DNA of 64,000 bases from Streptomyces sp. DG1A-41 (GTDB lineage: Bacteria; Actinomycetota; Actinomycetes; Streptomycetales; Streptomycetaceae), in the NCBI RefSeq assembly GCF_037055355.1, contig NZ_CP146350.1, positions 5,975,001 through 6,039,000 of the forward strand. Direction: 5' to 3'. The notes under the pieces were generated by a model. The model saw nothing but the letters and a program-made list of their open reading frames with translations. It ran no database searches and had not been told where the DNA came from. A program made the position numbers and the translations under genes. Positions 28,201 through 36,900 of this stretch are shown piece after piece (within the stretch, counting starts at the first letter, position 1; every line of letters begins with the position of its first letter).

Positions 28201-28800
28201 GTCAAGGTCACCGAGCTGCGCGAGATTCCGATGGAGGAGCGTGCGCAGAAGGAGCTGTCCGAGTGGAACGAACTGCTGGAGAAGGAGCAGCGGGACGAGA
28301 ACGCGGCGATACAGGTCGCACTGGGGAGCGGGGCGCGGCTCGCTCCCGGTGAGGCGCGGGCCGCGCTGAAGGAACTCGCCGGCCGCATCAAGGCGACGAA
28401 GCGTTCATGGACGACGGCGGTCCTGTGGGACTACTACGAGCAGGTCGGCAAGGCGGCAGCCAGTCCGGGCAAGGAGGCGGGCCTCGGTGACCTGGTGCGG
28501 CTCATCCGCTATGAGCTGGGCGCGGACGACGAGCTGAGGCCGTACCGTACGGTGGTCGAGGAGCGCTTCGAGGGCTGGCTGCTGCGGCAGCGGCAGGCGG
28601 GGGTGGAGTTCACCGAGGATCAGCTGTGGTGGCTGGAGCGGATAAAGAACGCCATTGCCGTCGATGTCGGCATAGAGCCGGGGGACTTCGGCCACGCGCC
28701 CTTCTCGGAGCGCGGTGGAGGCCGGGGCTTCATGCAGGCGTTCGGGGACAAGGACCGGGCGTTGGAACTGTTGGATGAGCTGAATCAGGAACTGGCTTGA
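25204..28800 (+). CDS. hsdR: type I restriction enzyme R subunit
   Basis: The 1198-residue DNA translocase/nuclease is the restriction subunit of a type I system. The GTG at 25204 follows an aaggggacgg site. Domains in order: an N-terminal DUF4145-like helical domain (about 15-125), a coiled coil (about 150-230), the endonuclease domain with GRADYVLYV...VIEAKREG (about 307-330, catalytic Asp, Glu, Lys), then an SF2 helicase. The helicase has Walker A ATGAGKTFTA (about 455), DECH box VIVIDECHRS (about 592), motif III TATPTR, and motif VI MKGRGAR (about 829), followed by a helical C-terminus for complex assembly. It is translationally coupled to hsdS (TTGA overlap). Confidence 0.95.
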   Translation: MDDESVDRRLREQAKASPNFGRLYGYQPLLAIYGSQAELTVLTNPNAAYVSAGQFGEVLAEEFVTRTGTRVEGTNQVDRINALTRAGVLVGWSRDAFHKLRRGRNDAAHNHLFDTTKALEALKLCWQLGDLFDRAMGGTRAVTAFVPPTLPEETRETDPQEIAELREALEGHRRTLAESRVKLSEVGDRLEAERRARAEAEKIIISAEQAKATYTAQIEELQAQIAELRTAHQQRYDVERLKPRPVASAARDAIVERAQRPTPLNEVQARKRIDAMLSKAGWVIQDKADANPLAGTGVAIREFTLATGRADYVLYVDGKIVGVIEAKREGTPLAGALAQNERYAAGVLKEHAMAVWRRDEPFAFRYATTGTETFFLNRVDPDARSREVFAFHRPETLAAWMRHADEHQDAPTFRAALRTSMPLLETHGLRMAQVEAITRLEDSLAADQPRALIQMATGAGKTFTAVTEAYRLLRYAGARRILFLVDRNNLGRQARAEFDKYRTPDENRKLTDLYNVDMLGRGGLQATSSVVISTIQRMYSLLKGEQLSEGAETEDREDEAASPLDDSYVTDEPITVEYNADVPIESFDVIVIDECHRSIYGLWRGVLEYFDAHLVGLTATPTRQTKGFFDHNEVSRYTYEQAVADGVNVDFDIARIVTDLREEGVVARIEAGTTVRIRDRQTRSQRYEELDEDFTYTAPQIGRTVITEDEVRAVLTTYRDNWQRWFPERAEVPKTLIFAGPYDDHADEVLKQVKQIFGRGDDFAKKITYKSRDNGDDPEALINDLRNSPRLRIAVTVDMIATGTDVKPLECVIFLRPVKSPVMFEQMKGRGARSIDADELKAVTPEAAPDLKKDRFVLVDAVGVTDSPLVDARPLIPAGAHRGIPLAKLLDKAGTRSLTADEAEVLARRLARIDRQLGKEERDLITQTSEGVSLADLARRITDAVDVDTQDRARHEGGPELAEKLVQDAVAPLTARPALRKLILEIRHQQDLTYDETTEVKVTELREIPMEERAQKELSEWNELLEKEQRDENAAIQVALGSGARLAPGEARAALKELAGRIKATKRSWTTAVLWDYYEQVGKAAASPGKEAGLGDLVRLIRYELGADDELRPYRTVVEERFEGWLLRQRQAGVEFTEDQLWWLERIKNAIAVDVGIEPGDFGHAPFSERGGGRGFMQAFGDKDRALELLDELNQELA

Positions 28801-30347
28801 GCGAGAACGGCGGCGTGGACGGGGAGAGGGAACTTCCGGCGGGGTGGGCTTGGGCCAAGCTGGGGGAGATCGCTGATACGTCGCTCGGCAAGATGCTGGA
28901 CAAGAAGCAGTCCACTGGTGAGAATCCGACGCCATACTTGCGCAACGTCAATGTTCAGTGGGGTGAGATTGACACCGTCGACCTCTTGACGATGGACATC
29001 GAACCTGATGACCTCGACCGCTTCACGGTTTCCAAGGGTGACTTGGTGGTCTGCGAGGGCGGGGAGATCGGACGTTGCGCTATCTGGAACCGGGAAGAGC
29101 CCATTGCATATCAGAAGGCCCTGCATCGGGTGCGGGCGTCAGAGGCGCTAGACACCCGCTACCTGCGCTACTACCTGGAATACGCGGCATCTTCTGGGAA
29201 GCTGGCGAGGTTCGCTACAGGGAGCACTATCAAGCACCTGCCGCAACAGCGACTGCGTGAAGTTCCGGTTCCTGTGCCACCGCTCGCCGAGCAGCACCGG
29301 ATCGTCGAAGCACTGGAAGAGCAGCTGTCGCGGCTTGATAAGGCGAAGGCTCAAGTCAAGGTGATCGATGTCAGGGCGGAGAAGCTTGTTGCCCGCTGTA
29401 TCGACGACCTGGCCTTGGGGGAAGGTTGGAGGAATCGCGAGCCGCTGACTGCGGACTCTTTGCTGCAACTCGGCCCCTCCAAGACAAATAGGATTCGGTA
29501 CGAAGCTCTTCCGCAGTTGCCGCCGGAGTGGAGATGGCGAAGGGCCGAAGAGGTGTGCGTGAAGATTTTTTGCGGTTCGACACCCAAAGCGCACCTCATG
29601 CACCCTGGTTCCGGGGATGTGCCATTCCTCAAGGTTTACAATATCGCAAGGAAGGGTGGTATTGACTTTTCCGTTAACCCAACCTTTGTTGACGTTGAGA
29701 CGCATGAAGGCTTGCTAAAGCGATCATGCGTGAAGCCTGGAGACGTTGTAACGAATATCGTCGGACCGCCACTGGGGAAGACGGCTCTGATTCCGGCAAT
29801 ATATCCGGAGTGGAATATCAATCAGGCGATTGTTGCCTTCCGTGGGGATGATTCAGTAACTCCGGATTGGCTGGCCTTGGTGCTGAGATCGTCCAAGATC
29901 TTGGGTATGCTCCAGTCCACAGCCAAGGCAACAGCCGGTCAGTTTAACGTGGCGCTATCAACGTGCCGTGACCTGCCCATTCCTGTTCCACCAGCAGTAG
30001 TGCAGCAGGAGGTCGCGGCGCGTGCGCAGGAACTCGTAGAAGGAATCGAGCGTCTGGGGCTAACTGTCTCCGCAGCGCACTGTCGAGCGGATCTCCTGCA
30101 CCGCGCTGTATTGCGCAAGGCTTTCAGTGGTGACCTCGTGCCGCAAAATCCCGAAGACGAACCAGCCGCTGTGCTCCTAGCGTCAATTGCTGACGAGTAT
30201 GCGGCGAAGCCGAAGGGCAAGCGTCCGCGCAAGGCCACGGATAGGAAGCTGGCCAAGGCACCTGCACCCCGCGCTGCCGAAGACCGCCGTATCCCCGAAT
30301 CAACCCCCGCCCCAGCCCTCGCCGTACAGCAGGAGTTCGAGCTGTGA
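28797..30347 (+). CDS. hsdS: type I restriction-modification specificity subunit
   Basis: The 516-residue HsdS determines the DNA target of both modification and restriction. It starts with TTG overlapping the hsdR stop. Two target-recognition domains (about 12-150 and 235-400) alternate with conserved helical spacers; the characteristic junctions are VPVPPLAEQHRIVEALEEQ and LPIPVPPAVVQQEVAAR. The tail after residue 460 is basic and low-complexity (KPKGKRPRKATDRK). The recognition domains, especially 29430-30010, are visibly AT-richer and use codons rare in the neighbours (TTT, AAT, ATA, GTA). This indicates recent acquisition or recombination of the specificity module. The recognition sequence cannot be deduced. 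Confidence 0.95.
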   Translation: MSENGGVDGERELPAGWAWAKLGEIADTSLGKMLDKKQSTGENPTPYLRNVNVQWGEIDTVDLLTMDIEPDDLDRFTVSKGDLVVCEGGEIGRCAIWNREEPIAYQKALHRVRASEALDTRYLRYYLEYAASSGKLARFATGSTIKHLPQQRLREVPVPVPPLAEQHRIVEALEEQLSRLDKAKAQVKVIDVRAEKLVARCIDDLALGEGWRNREPLTADSLLQLGPSKTNRIRYEALPQLPPEWRWRRAEEVCVKIFCGSTPKAHLMHPGSGDVPFLKVYNIARKGGIDFSVNPTFVDVETHEGLLKRSCVKPGDVVTNIVGPPLGKTALIPAIYPEWNINQAIVAFRGDDSVTPDWLALVLRSSKILGMLQSTAKATAGQFNVALSTCRDLPIPVPPAVVQQEVAARAQELVEGIERLGLTVSAAHCRADLLHRAVLRKAFSGDLVPQNPEDEPAAVLLASIADEYAAKPKGKRPRKATDRKLAKAPAPRAAEDRRIPESTPAPALAVQQEFEL

Positions 30348-31939
30348 CCGCCCCAGTAGACGCCCAGCAGCCCGCCCCTGAGCCGGTCAAGACGGCCAAG
30401 GCGGTCGCCCAGACCAACACACTCGTCGCCAAGCTCTGGAACTACTGCAACGTCCTCCGGGACAACGGCATGTCCACCATTGAGTACGTCGAGCAGCTCT
30501 CCTACCTGCTCTTCCTCAAGATGGTCGACGAGATGGAGAACGACCCCTGGGACGGGCGGGACATGAGCGCCATCGTCCCTGCCGAGTACAACTGGCAGTC
30601 CCTCGTCACCAAGCGCGGCCCCGAACTCGAACTGCACTACCGGGCCGTCCTGGAACACCTGGGCCGTCGCCCCGACACCACCATCGGGACGATCTTCGCC
30701 GACGCCCAGAACCGGATCACCAAGCCCGCCCTCCTCGAAAAGCTGGTCGTCGACCTGATCGGCCGCGAGGACTGGATGGTCACGGGCACGGACCTCAAGG
30801 GTGACGCCTACGAGGGGTTGCTCGCCAAGGGCGCCTCGGACACCAAGACCGGCGCCGGCCAGTACTTCACGCCCCGGCCCCTCATCGACGCCATGGTCGA
30901 CGTCATGCAGCCCGGTCCGGAGGACACGATTACCGACCCGGCCTGCGGCACCGGCGGCTTCCTCATCGCGGCCCACGCATACATCCGCGATCACCACATG
31001 AAGACCATGTCGCTGGACGACCGCAAGGCCTACGACGAGGGTCGCAAGATCTGGGGCAACGAACTCGTCACCGGCACCGCCCGCCTCGCCGCGATGAACA
31101 TGCTCCTCCACGGCATCGGAAAGAGCGACGGCCCGAGCCTGATCACCGTCGGTGACGCCCTCGCCGACAAGCCCAGCGGCAAGCACGCCACTCTCGTCCT
31201 AGCGAACCCTCCCTTCGGCCGCAAGTCCGCGATCACCGTGATCGGCCAGGACGGCGACGTCGAGAAGGAGGACATCCAGTACGACCGTGACGACTTCACC
31301 GCCACCACCACGAACAAGCAGCTCAACTTCCTGCAACACATCATGTCGCTCACGGCGGTCGGCGGACGTGCCGCCGTCGTCCTGCCGGACAATGTCCTCT
31401 TCGAGGGCGGCGCAGGTGAGAGGGTCCGCCGCAAGCTGCTGGACGAGTTCGACCTGCACACCATCCTGAGGCTGCCCACCGGCATCTTCTATGCGGGCGG
31501 CGTCAAGGCCAACGTCCTCTTCTTCGAGAAGAAGCCCCCGCGCGCCGACGGCAAGCCCCACACCACCGAAACGTGGGTCTACGACTTCCGCACCGGCCAG
31601 CACTTCACGCTCAAGCAGCGCCCGCTCACCCGCGCCCACCTGGACGACTTCGTGGCGGCCTACCGACCGGGTGAGCCCCGCTCCTCCCGCGTCGAGTCGG
31701 AGAACGAGAACGAGCCGTTCAAGAAGTTCACCTACGAGGAACTGATCGCCCGCGACAAGGTCAACCTCGACATCACGTGGATGAAGGACCCTGCCCTCGA
31801 CGACGCTGACAGCGGCCTGTCGCCCGAGGTGATCGCCGAGGAGATCGTCCGTGACCTCCAGTCCGCCCTGAACGAGTTCACGGCCATCGCCCGTTCCCTG
31901 GGTGGTGACGTGGACGTACCGGAGGTCGAGGTCGAGTAG
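30344..31939 (+). CDS. hsdM: type I restriction-modification DNA methyltransferase subunit
   Basis: The 531-residue N6-adenine methyltransferase modifies the HsdS-defined site. The N-terminal helical domain (KLWNYCNVLRDNGMSTIEY) precedes the SAM-binding motif DPACGTGGFL (about 198) and the catalytic motif ANPPFG (about 287), the NPPF type. The GTG at 30344 overlaps the hsdS stop by four bases, so hsdR, hsdS and hsdM form one translationally coupled operon. The order R-S-M puts the methylase last, unlike the common M-S-R or R-M-S orders. The gene converges on the DUF397 gene with only four bases between stops. Confidence 0.95.
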   Translation: MTAPVDAQQPAPEPVKTAKAVAQTNTLVAKLWNYCNVLRDNGMSTIEYVEQLSYLLFLKMVDEMENDPWDGRDMSAIVPAEYNWQSLVTKRGPELELHYRAVLEHLGRRPDTTIGTIFADAQNRITKPALLEKLVVDLIGREDWMVTGTDLKGDAYEGLLAKGASDTKTGAGQYFTPRPLIDAMVDVMQPGPEDTITDPACGTGGFLIAAHAYIRDHHMKTMSLDDRKAYDEGRKIWGNELVTGTARLAAMNMLLHGIGKSDGPSLITVGDALADKPSGKHATLVLANPPFGRKSAITVIGQDGDVEKEDIQYDRDDFTATTTNKQLNFLQHIMSLTAVGGRAAVVLPDNVLFEGGAGERVRRKLLDEFDLHTILRLPTGIFYAGGVKANVLFFEKKPPRADGKPHTTETWVYDFRTGQHFTLKQRPLTRAHLDDFVAAYRPGEPRSSRVESENENEPFKKFTYEELIARDKVNLDITWMKDPALDDADSGLSPEVIAEEIVRDLQSALNEFTAIARSLGGDVDVPEVEVE

Positions 31940-31943
31940 CCGT

Positions 31944-32153
31944 TCAGCCCTTGGACGCGTACGTCACGAAGTCGGCCCATGCCACGGGTGAGAGCTGGAG
32001 GCGGGGGCCGACAGTGTGCTTGGAGTCCCGGACGTGGATGGTGGTCGGGGTGTTGGCGACCTCGACACAGTCGTTCGGGTTGCTGGTGTCGCTGTAGCTG
32101 CTCTTGAACCACACGAGTTCGGAAACGTCGTCGGCGGAGGCCTTGCGGATCAT
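31944..32153 (-). CDS. DUF397 protein (partner of HTH regulator)
   Basis: The 69-residue protein has the DUF397 signature: ELVWFKSSYSDTSNPNDCVEVA, a VRDSKH motif and LSPVAWADFV. DUF397 proteins are small partners of WhiJ/AbaA-type helix-turn-helix regulators in Streptomyces and often lie directly next to them. Here the start overlaps the stop of the HTH gene by four bases. The likely job is to antagonise or modulate that regulator, as reported for the whiJ locus family. This is inference from family and position. Confidence 0.92.
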   Translation of the reverse strand: MIRKASADDVSELVWFKSSYSDTSNPNDCVEVANTPTTIHVRDSKHTVGPRLQLSPVAWADFVTYASKG

Positions 32154-33025
32154 GTCTCTCCCAGCAGTTGCTCGATGAAAGCCTTTGACTCCCGTGCGGT
32201 CAGAGCCTCGGCCCGGATGATGCCATAGCGCAGTTCGAGGATTCGCACCTGCCTCGGGTCGTGGACGGGGCGGCCGTTGAACTCGTCGTCCATACGTCCA
32301 AACGCCGTCCCGTCACCGAACTTCAACACCTGGATCCGTCCTCCTGAACCAGGGTGGTCCCAGCGGTCCATCGGCATCACCTGAATTTCGACGTTCCGCA
32401 ACTGGCCGACTTCCAGGAGGTGTTCAAGCTGCTTGCGCTGCACCATCTTGCCCCCGATCGGGCGCCGCAGTGTCGTCTCTTCCAGGACGAAGCTGAGCTC
32501 GGGGCCCGGTGAGCGCTCATAGATCGCCTTTCTGGCCATGCGCGCGGCCAACGCCTTCTCCAACTGCTCGTCCGGGGGCGTGGGGCGGCGCGTCATCAGC
32601 AGTGCCCGCGCGAACTCCCTTGTCTGAAGAAGGCCGTGCAGGGCGTGGCTGCCGTACGAGAGCAGCTCGACCGCCTTTGCCTCCAGGTCGGCCAAGTCCC
32701 GCACCTTCTTCGGGTACCGAACCTTCTTCACGTCCTCCTTCATCGCCGAGAGCAGCCCACCAGCGCCCAACACCTCGTCGGCCATGTCCAGATACTCGGG
32801 CTGTGGGATCCGCTTCCCGGCCTCGATCTTGTACACCATGTCCTCGCCGTACCCCACCGCCTCCCCGAACTCGGCAGCCCGCATCCCCACGGCCTCCCGC
32901 CGCAGCTTCAGCTGCCGCCCAACGGTCGCGATGACCGCCAGCCCCCATTCGTCATCCGGATCCACCTCCCAACCCGGTTCGTCCGCCTCGGTCTTGAGCC
33001 GCCTTACCTCACCGTCCACCGACAT
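32150..33025 (-). CDS. XRE-family HTH regulator with DUF5753 domain
   Basis: The 291-residue protein has an N-terminal helix-turn-helix (about 32-85, LRREAVGMRAAEFGEAVGYGE then KIEAGKRIPQPEY) and a C-terminal DUF5753 ligand/partner domain (from about 110: EAKAVELLSYGSHALHGLLQ). This is the WhiJ/AbaA-type architecture. The start at 33025 (MSVDGEVRRLKTEADE) faces the divergent HATPase gene, completing the three-gene set HTH-DUF397-ATPase seen many times in Streptomyces. It likely controls its own locus and developmental or antibiotic genes. Its position after hsdM also allows a role in restriction-modification control. Confidence 0.92.
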   Translation of the reverse strand: MSVDGEVRRLKTEADEPGWEVDPDDEWGLAVIATVGRQLKLRREAVGMRAAEFGEAVGYGEDMVYKIEAGKRIPQPEYLDMADEVLGAGGLLSAMKEDVKKVRYPKKVRDLADLEAKAVELLSYGSHALHGLLQTREFARALLMTRRPTPPDEQLEKALAARMARKAIYERSPGPELSFVLEETTLRRPIGGKMVQRKQLEHLLEVGQLRNVEIQVMPMDRWDHPGSGGRIQVLKFGDGTAFGRMDDEFNGRPVHDPRQVRILELRYGIIRAEALTARESKAFIEQLLGET

Positions 33026-33181
33026 GCTGTGCCCCTCCGTCGTACGGCCTTACTGACCCGCCTCGTACCCTTCCAGCCCGTTCCGACAGGCCCGGACACC
33101 ACCGGACAAGCCGCGGGCAGTCACCGTACGCAACGGCGTCGTCACTGTTCACGGTAAGTGCACTCCGCCACGCTGAGTGAC

Positions 33182-33649
33182 GTGAATCAAGAAACCGCCA
33201 CCCCCGAAATTCAACTCGGCACACCGATCCGCAATTTCAGCGTTCAGTTGTCACCCACGCGCCGCGGAGCCCGCCTCGCCCGACTGCTCGCCACCGAGCA
33301 GCTCCGCTCCTGGAGCCTCCCCTTGGACCCGGCGGCGCACATCGTGGCCGAGCTCGCCGCCAACGCCGCCGCGCACAGCCGTGTCACTGGACGGGACTTC
33401 CGGCTCACCCTCTACGTCGTCGGCGACACCTTGCGCATTGAGGTCACCGACACTCGGGGTGACCGCCTCCCGCGGTTGCAACACTCCACCCCGCATGCCG
33501 AGGCCGGCCGAGGCCTCGTCCTCGTCGACGCGCTCGCAGACCGCTGGGGCACGGCCCCTGGGCCGTACCCGCGTAAGACGGTGTGGGCCGAGTGCGAAGT
33601 CGGTCCGCCACCGGAACCCGCCTGCCCGTGCCCCGTGCCACGACGGTGA
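33182..33649 (+). CDS. ATP-binding protein, anti-sigma factor (RsbW-like) HATPase
   Basis: A protein of about 155 residues with a GHKL-type HATPase_c domain: N box HIVAELAANAAAHSRVTG, G1 EVTDTRGD and G2 GRGLVLVDALADRW. The C-terminal WAECEV strand and a Cys/Pro tail follow. I prefer the GTG at 33182 (VNQETATPEIQLG), but a GTG at 33158 is also possible and neither has a good binding site. Such stand-alone ATPases act as serine kinases or anti-sigma factors. Here it is divergent from the HTH/DUF397 pair, its usual companions. Confidence 0.85.
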   Translation: MNQETATPEIQLGTPIRNFSVQLSPTRRGARLARLLATEQLRSWSLPLDPAAHIVAELAANAAAHSRVTGRDFRLTLYVVGDTLRIEVTDTRGDRLPRLQHSTPHAEAGRGLVLVDALADRWGTAPGPYPRKTVWAECEVGPPPEPACPCPVPRR

Positions 33650-33917
33650 GAAGAAGCTCACCTACCCCGCCCCTGCCGCCCGCAGCTCACACCCTCACCG
33701 ACCCCCGCCGGGGCGGAAGAGCCGTGACTCCGCATGGCCGAAACGCATGCGCACCGTTGAACGCATCTGAGATGCCCCAGAAGATGGTCACGAGCGCCCT
33801 GCCTCACCGATCCACGGGGGTCCGGGACGAATGACACGGTGCCGGCGTTTAGAGGTCGGTGGGAGCGGAGGCTGAGCGGGTGCTGGCGGGTGGCGGCGCG
33901 GTCGTGAGCGGTGGCCG

Positions 33918-36900
33918 ATGAGGAACCGTATGCAGGTCGCGCTTCAGATCATGCTGGCGCTGGTCGCCTGCTTGCTCGGGATCGCTACCAACTACGCGAC
34001 CAGTACCGATGATGTCCCTTGGGCGATGGCGGCGATTCAGCGGTTCTCCGTTCCGGCCATCGGAGTGCTGATCGTGGCACTTGTGATCGGGCAGGTCGTT
34101 GTCTACCGGCTGGAGAACCCCGCACCGCCTCGGGTCGAGTGGCCGCGTGACCGGGTTCCGTACCCGGGCCTCGACGCCTTCGACGAGGACGAGGCGCCCG
34201 TCTATTTCGGCAGGGAGGCACAGGCGGCCGAACTGACGCGCAGGCTGCACGCCACCGCGACCCACCCCGCTGATCGGTTCCTGTTGCTGGTCGGGGCGTC
34301 CGGAAGCGGAAAGTCCTCGCTGGTCAGGGCAGGGGTGATGCCTCGGCTTCGGGAGCGCCGCTGGACCGTCGTACCGGCCTTCGCTCCCGGACCCAGCCCG
34401 CTGGGCGCCCTCGCGGGTGCGTTGGCGGCCGTCGCCGACGGGCCGGAACCGGCGAGTGCCGTACTGCGCAGGCTGCGTCAAGGGCCGGACGCGCTGCGAG
34501 CCGAGCTGTCGCGGCTGCGTGGCGGCCGGTTCCGACGGGTGCTCCTCGTGGTCGACCAGTTCGAAGAGGTCGTCACCCTGGCGGGGGAGCGGGAACGCGT
34601 CCAGTTCCTCGAAGCGTTGCGGACCTGTGTGGAACAGGATCCGGCGGTGCGCGTGCTGGCCACCCTCAGGGTGGATCTGCTCGGCAGACTTCTCGGCACC
34701 GGACAGGCGGAGCTCTTCCAGCACCCCGTCGTCATCGGCACATTGGGCAGAGCGCAACTTGTCGAAGTCGTGGAGCGACCGGGGGCCCTCGTCGGGCTCG
34801 GCTTCGAGGCCGGAGTCGTCGACTCCATCGTGAGCGAGACCGGGACGGACGACGCACTTCCGCTGCTCGCCTATCTCCTCCAAGAGCTGTACCTCGCCTC
34901 CGGCCCTGGCGGGACGGTGACCGAGGAGCTGTACCGGCGGCTCGGCGGAGTGCCTGGCGCGCTGGCGCGGCAGGCAGACAACACCGTGACCGGGCTCGGT
35001 GCAGGCGTGGGCGTCGACGCCGTCCTCCGGGTTCTGCTCCGGTTCGTCACTGTCGAGGGGCAGGAGGTGGCTCGCCGCCATGTACCGCTGTCCGAACTCG
35101 ACGGACAGGACCGCCATGTCGTCGATGCCTTCGTAGAGGCGCGGCTGCTGCGCACCGACATCACGCACGGCGGCTCCACAACCACCAGTGAGCCCTACGC
35201 ACAGGTGACGCACGAGGCCCTGTTCCGCCAGTGGGCCCCGTTACGGCAGGAGGTCGAGGCGCGTGCCGAACGACTCCGCGAGCGCGCTGAACTGGAACGG
35301 TGGGCGGCCGACTGGGAGCGGGCCGGACGCAGCGACGACTACCTGCTCACCGGGGAACGCCTCAGCGCGGCCCGGCGCTGGCTGGAAGCACTGGAGGAAT
35401 CCGGGCAGGCGTCCCCACCCGCCCGCGCACTCGTCGAGTCCTCGCAATGCCGCGACCTGACCTTCCTCAGCCGCGTCTCCGACAGCATCGGTCGGCAGGT
35501 TCTCCTGAGCGCGGAGGACGAACCGGAGCGTTCCCTGCTGCTGTCGCTCGCCGCGCTCGGCGAATGCACACCCACGCCCTCGGCCAGACGCGGGCTGATG
35601 GCGGCGCTGGCGGCAAGTCACGTCCGTGCCCGGCTCGACGGACACACCGACACAGTCCGGCACATCGCCTGGTCCCCCGACGGGCGCATGCTGGCCACGG
35701 CGTCCAGGGACGGCACAGCCCGCGTTCACGACGCACCGTCCGGACGCACCCGGCTGGTGCTGCCGTGCGACGGCGTCATGGTCGAGTCCGTTGCCTGGTC
35801 GCCGGACTCGACGAGAGTGGCAACCGCCGGCCGTGACCGAGTCGTACGGATCTGGGATGCCGCCTCGGGAGATCCGGTCCGGCTGCTCACCGGAGCTGGG
35901 GACCTCAGCAGACAGGTCGCCTGGTCGCCGGATGGCCGGCACGTCGCGGCGAGCTCCAAGGACCGGATCGTCCGGGTCTGGGAGGCCGATAGCGGTCGGG
36001 TCGTGTACGAACTGCACGGGCACAGCGATGACGTGTGGGGTGTGGCCTGGGCGCCGGGTGGCGATCGCCTCGCCTCCGCCTCCCACGATCAGACCGCGAT
36101 CGTGTGGGACCTGACGACCGGGACGGCGGCCACCACACTCACCGGGCACTCGGACTTCGTCGAGGGCATCACCTGGTCACCCGACGGACGGCACATCGCC
36201 ACCGGCTCCGGGGACCACACCGCCCGCCTCTGGAATGCCAGGACCGGCGACCTGCGCCTGTTGCTGCGAGGACACACCGACTACGTGTGGAACCTGGCCT
36301 GGTCGCCAGACGGTCGGATGCTGGCCAGCGCCTCCTCGGACCGCACCGTGCGCATCGTCGACACCGAGGACGCCAAGGTCCTGGCCGTGCTGCGGGGCCA
36401 CGCGGACACCGTGTGGGGCGTCACATGGTCGCCCTGCGGGACCATGCTCGCCACCAGCTCCACCGACGGCACTGGCATGGTCTGGGACCTGCGCCCGCGT
36501 GGTGCCGAGGTCGTACTGGCCGATGGACACCGAGGCCCGGTGAACCGTGCCGCGTGGTCCAGCGATGGCGACCGTTTCGCCACGGCCTCGGACGACGGCA
36601 CCGTACGGGTGTGGGACGCGGTGACCGGCGCTCCGGCCGGACCGGTGATCGAGCGCGAGGACCGGGTCTGGTCTGTCGCCTGGGCTCCACAGGGGGAACG
36701 GCTCGCGTTCAGTACGAACGACGGACTGTTTTGGATAGTCGACGGGCGCGGCAGCACGCTGTTCGAGCGAAACGGCGAGGTCATCGAAGGGTGCGCATGG
36801 TCTCCGAACGGCGGCCGGATCGCCACCGGTGGCCACGACGGTGCCGTGCGCGTCCTGTCCGCGCCGGACGGGACCGAGCTGCTGAAACTCACGGAACATC

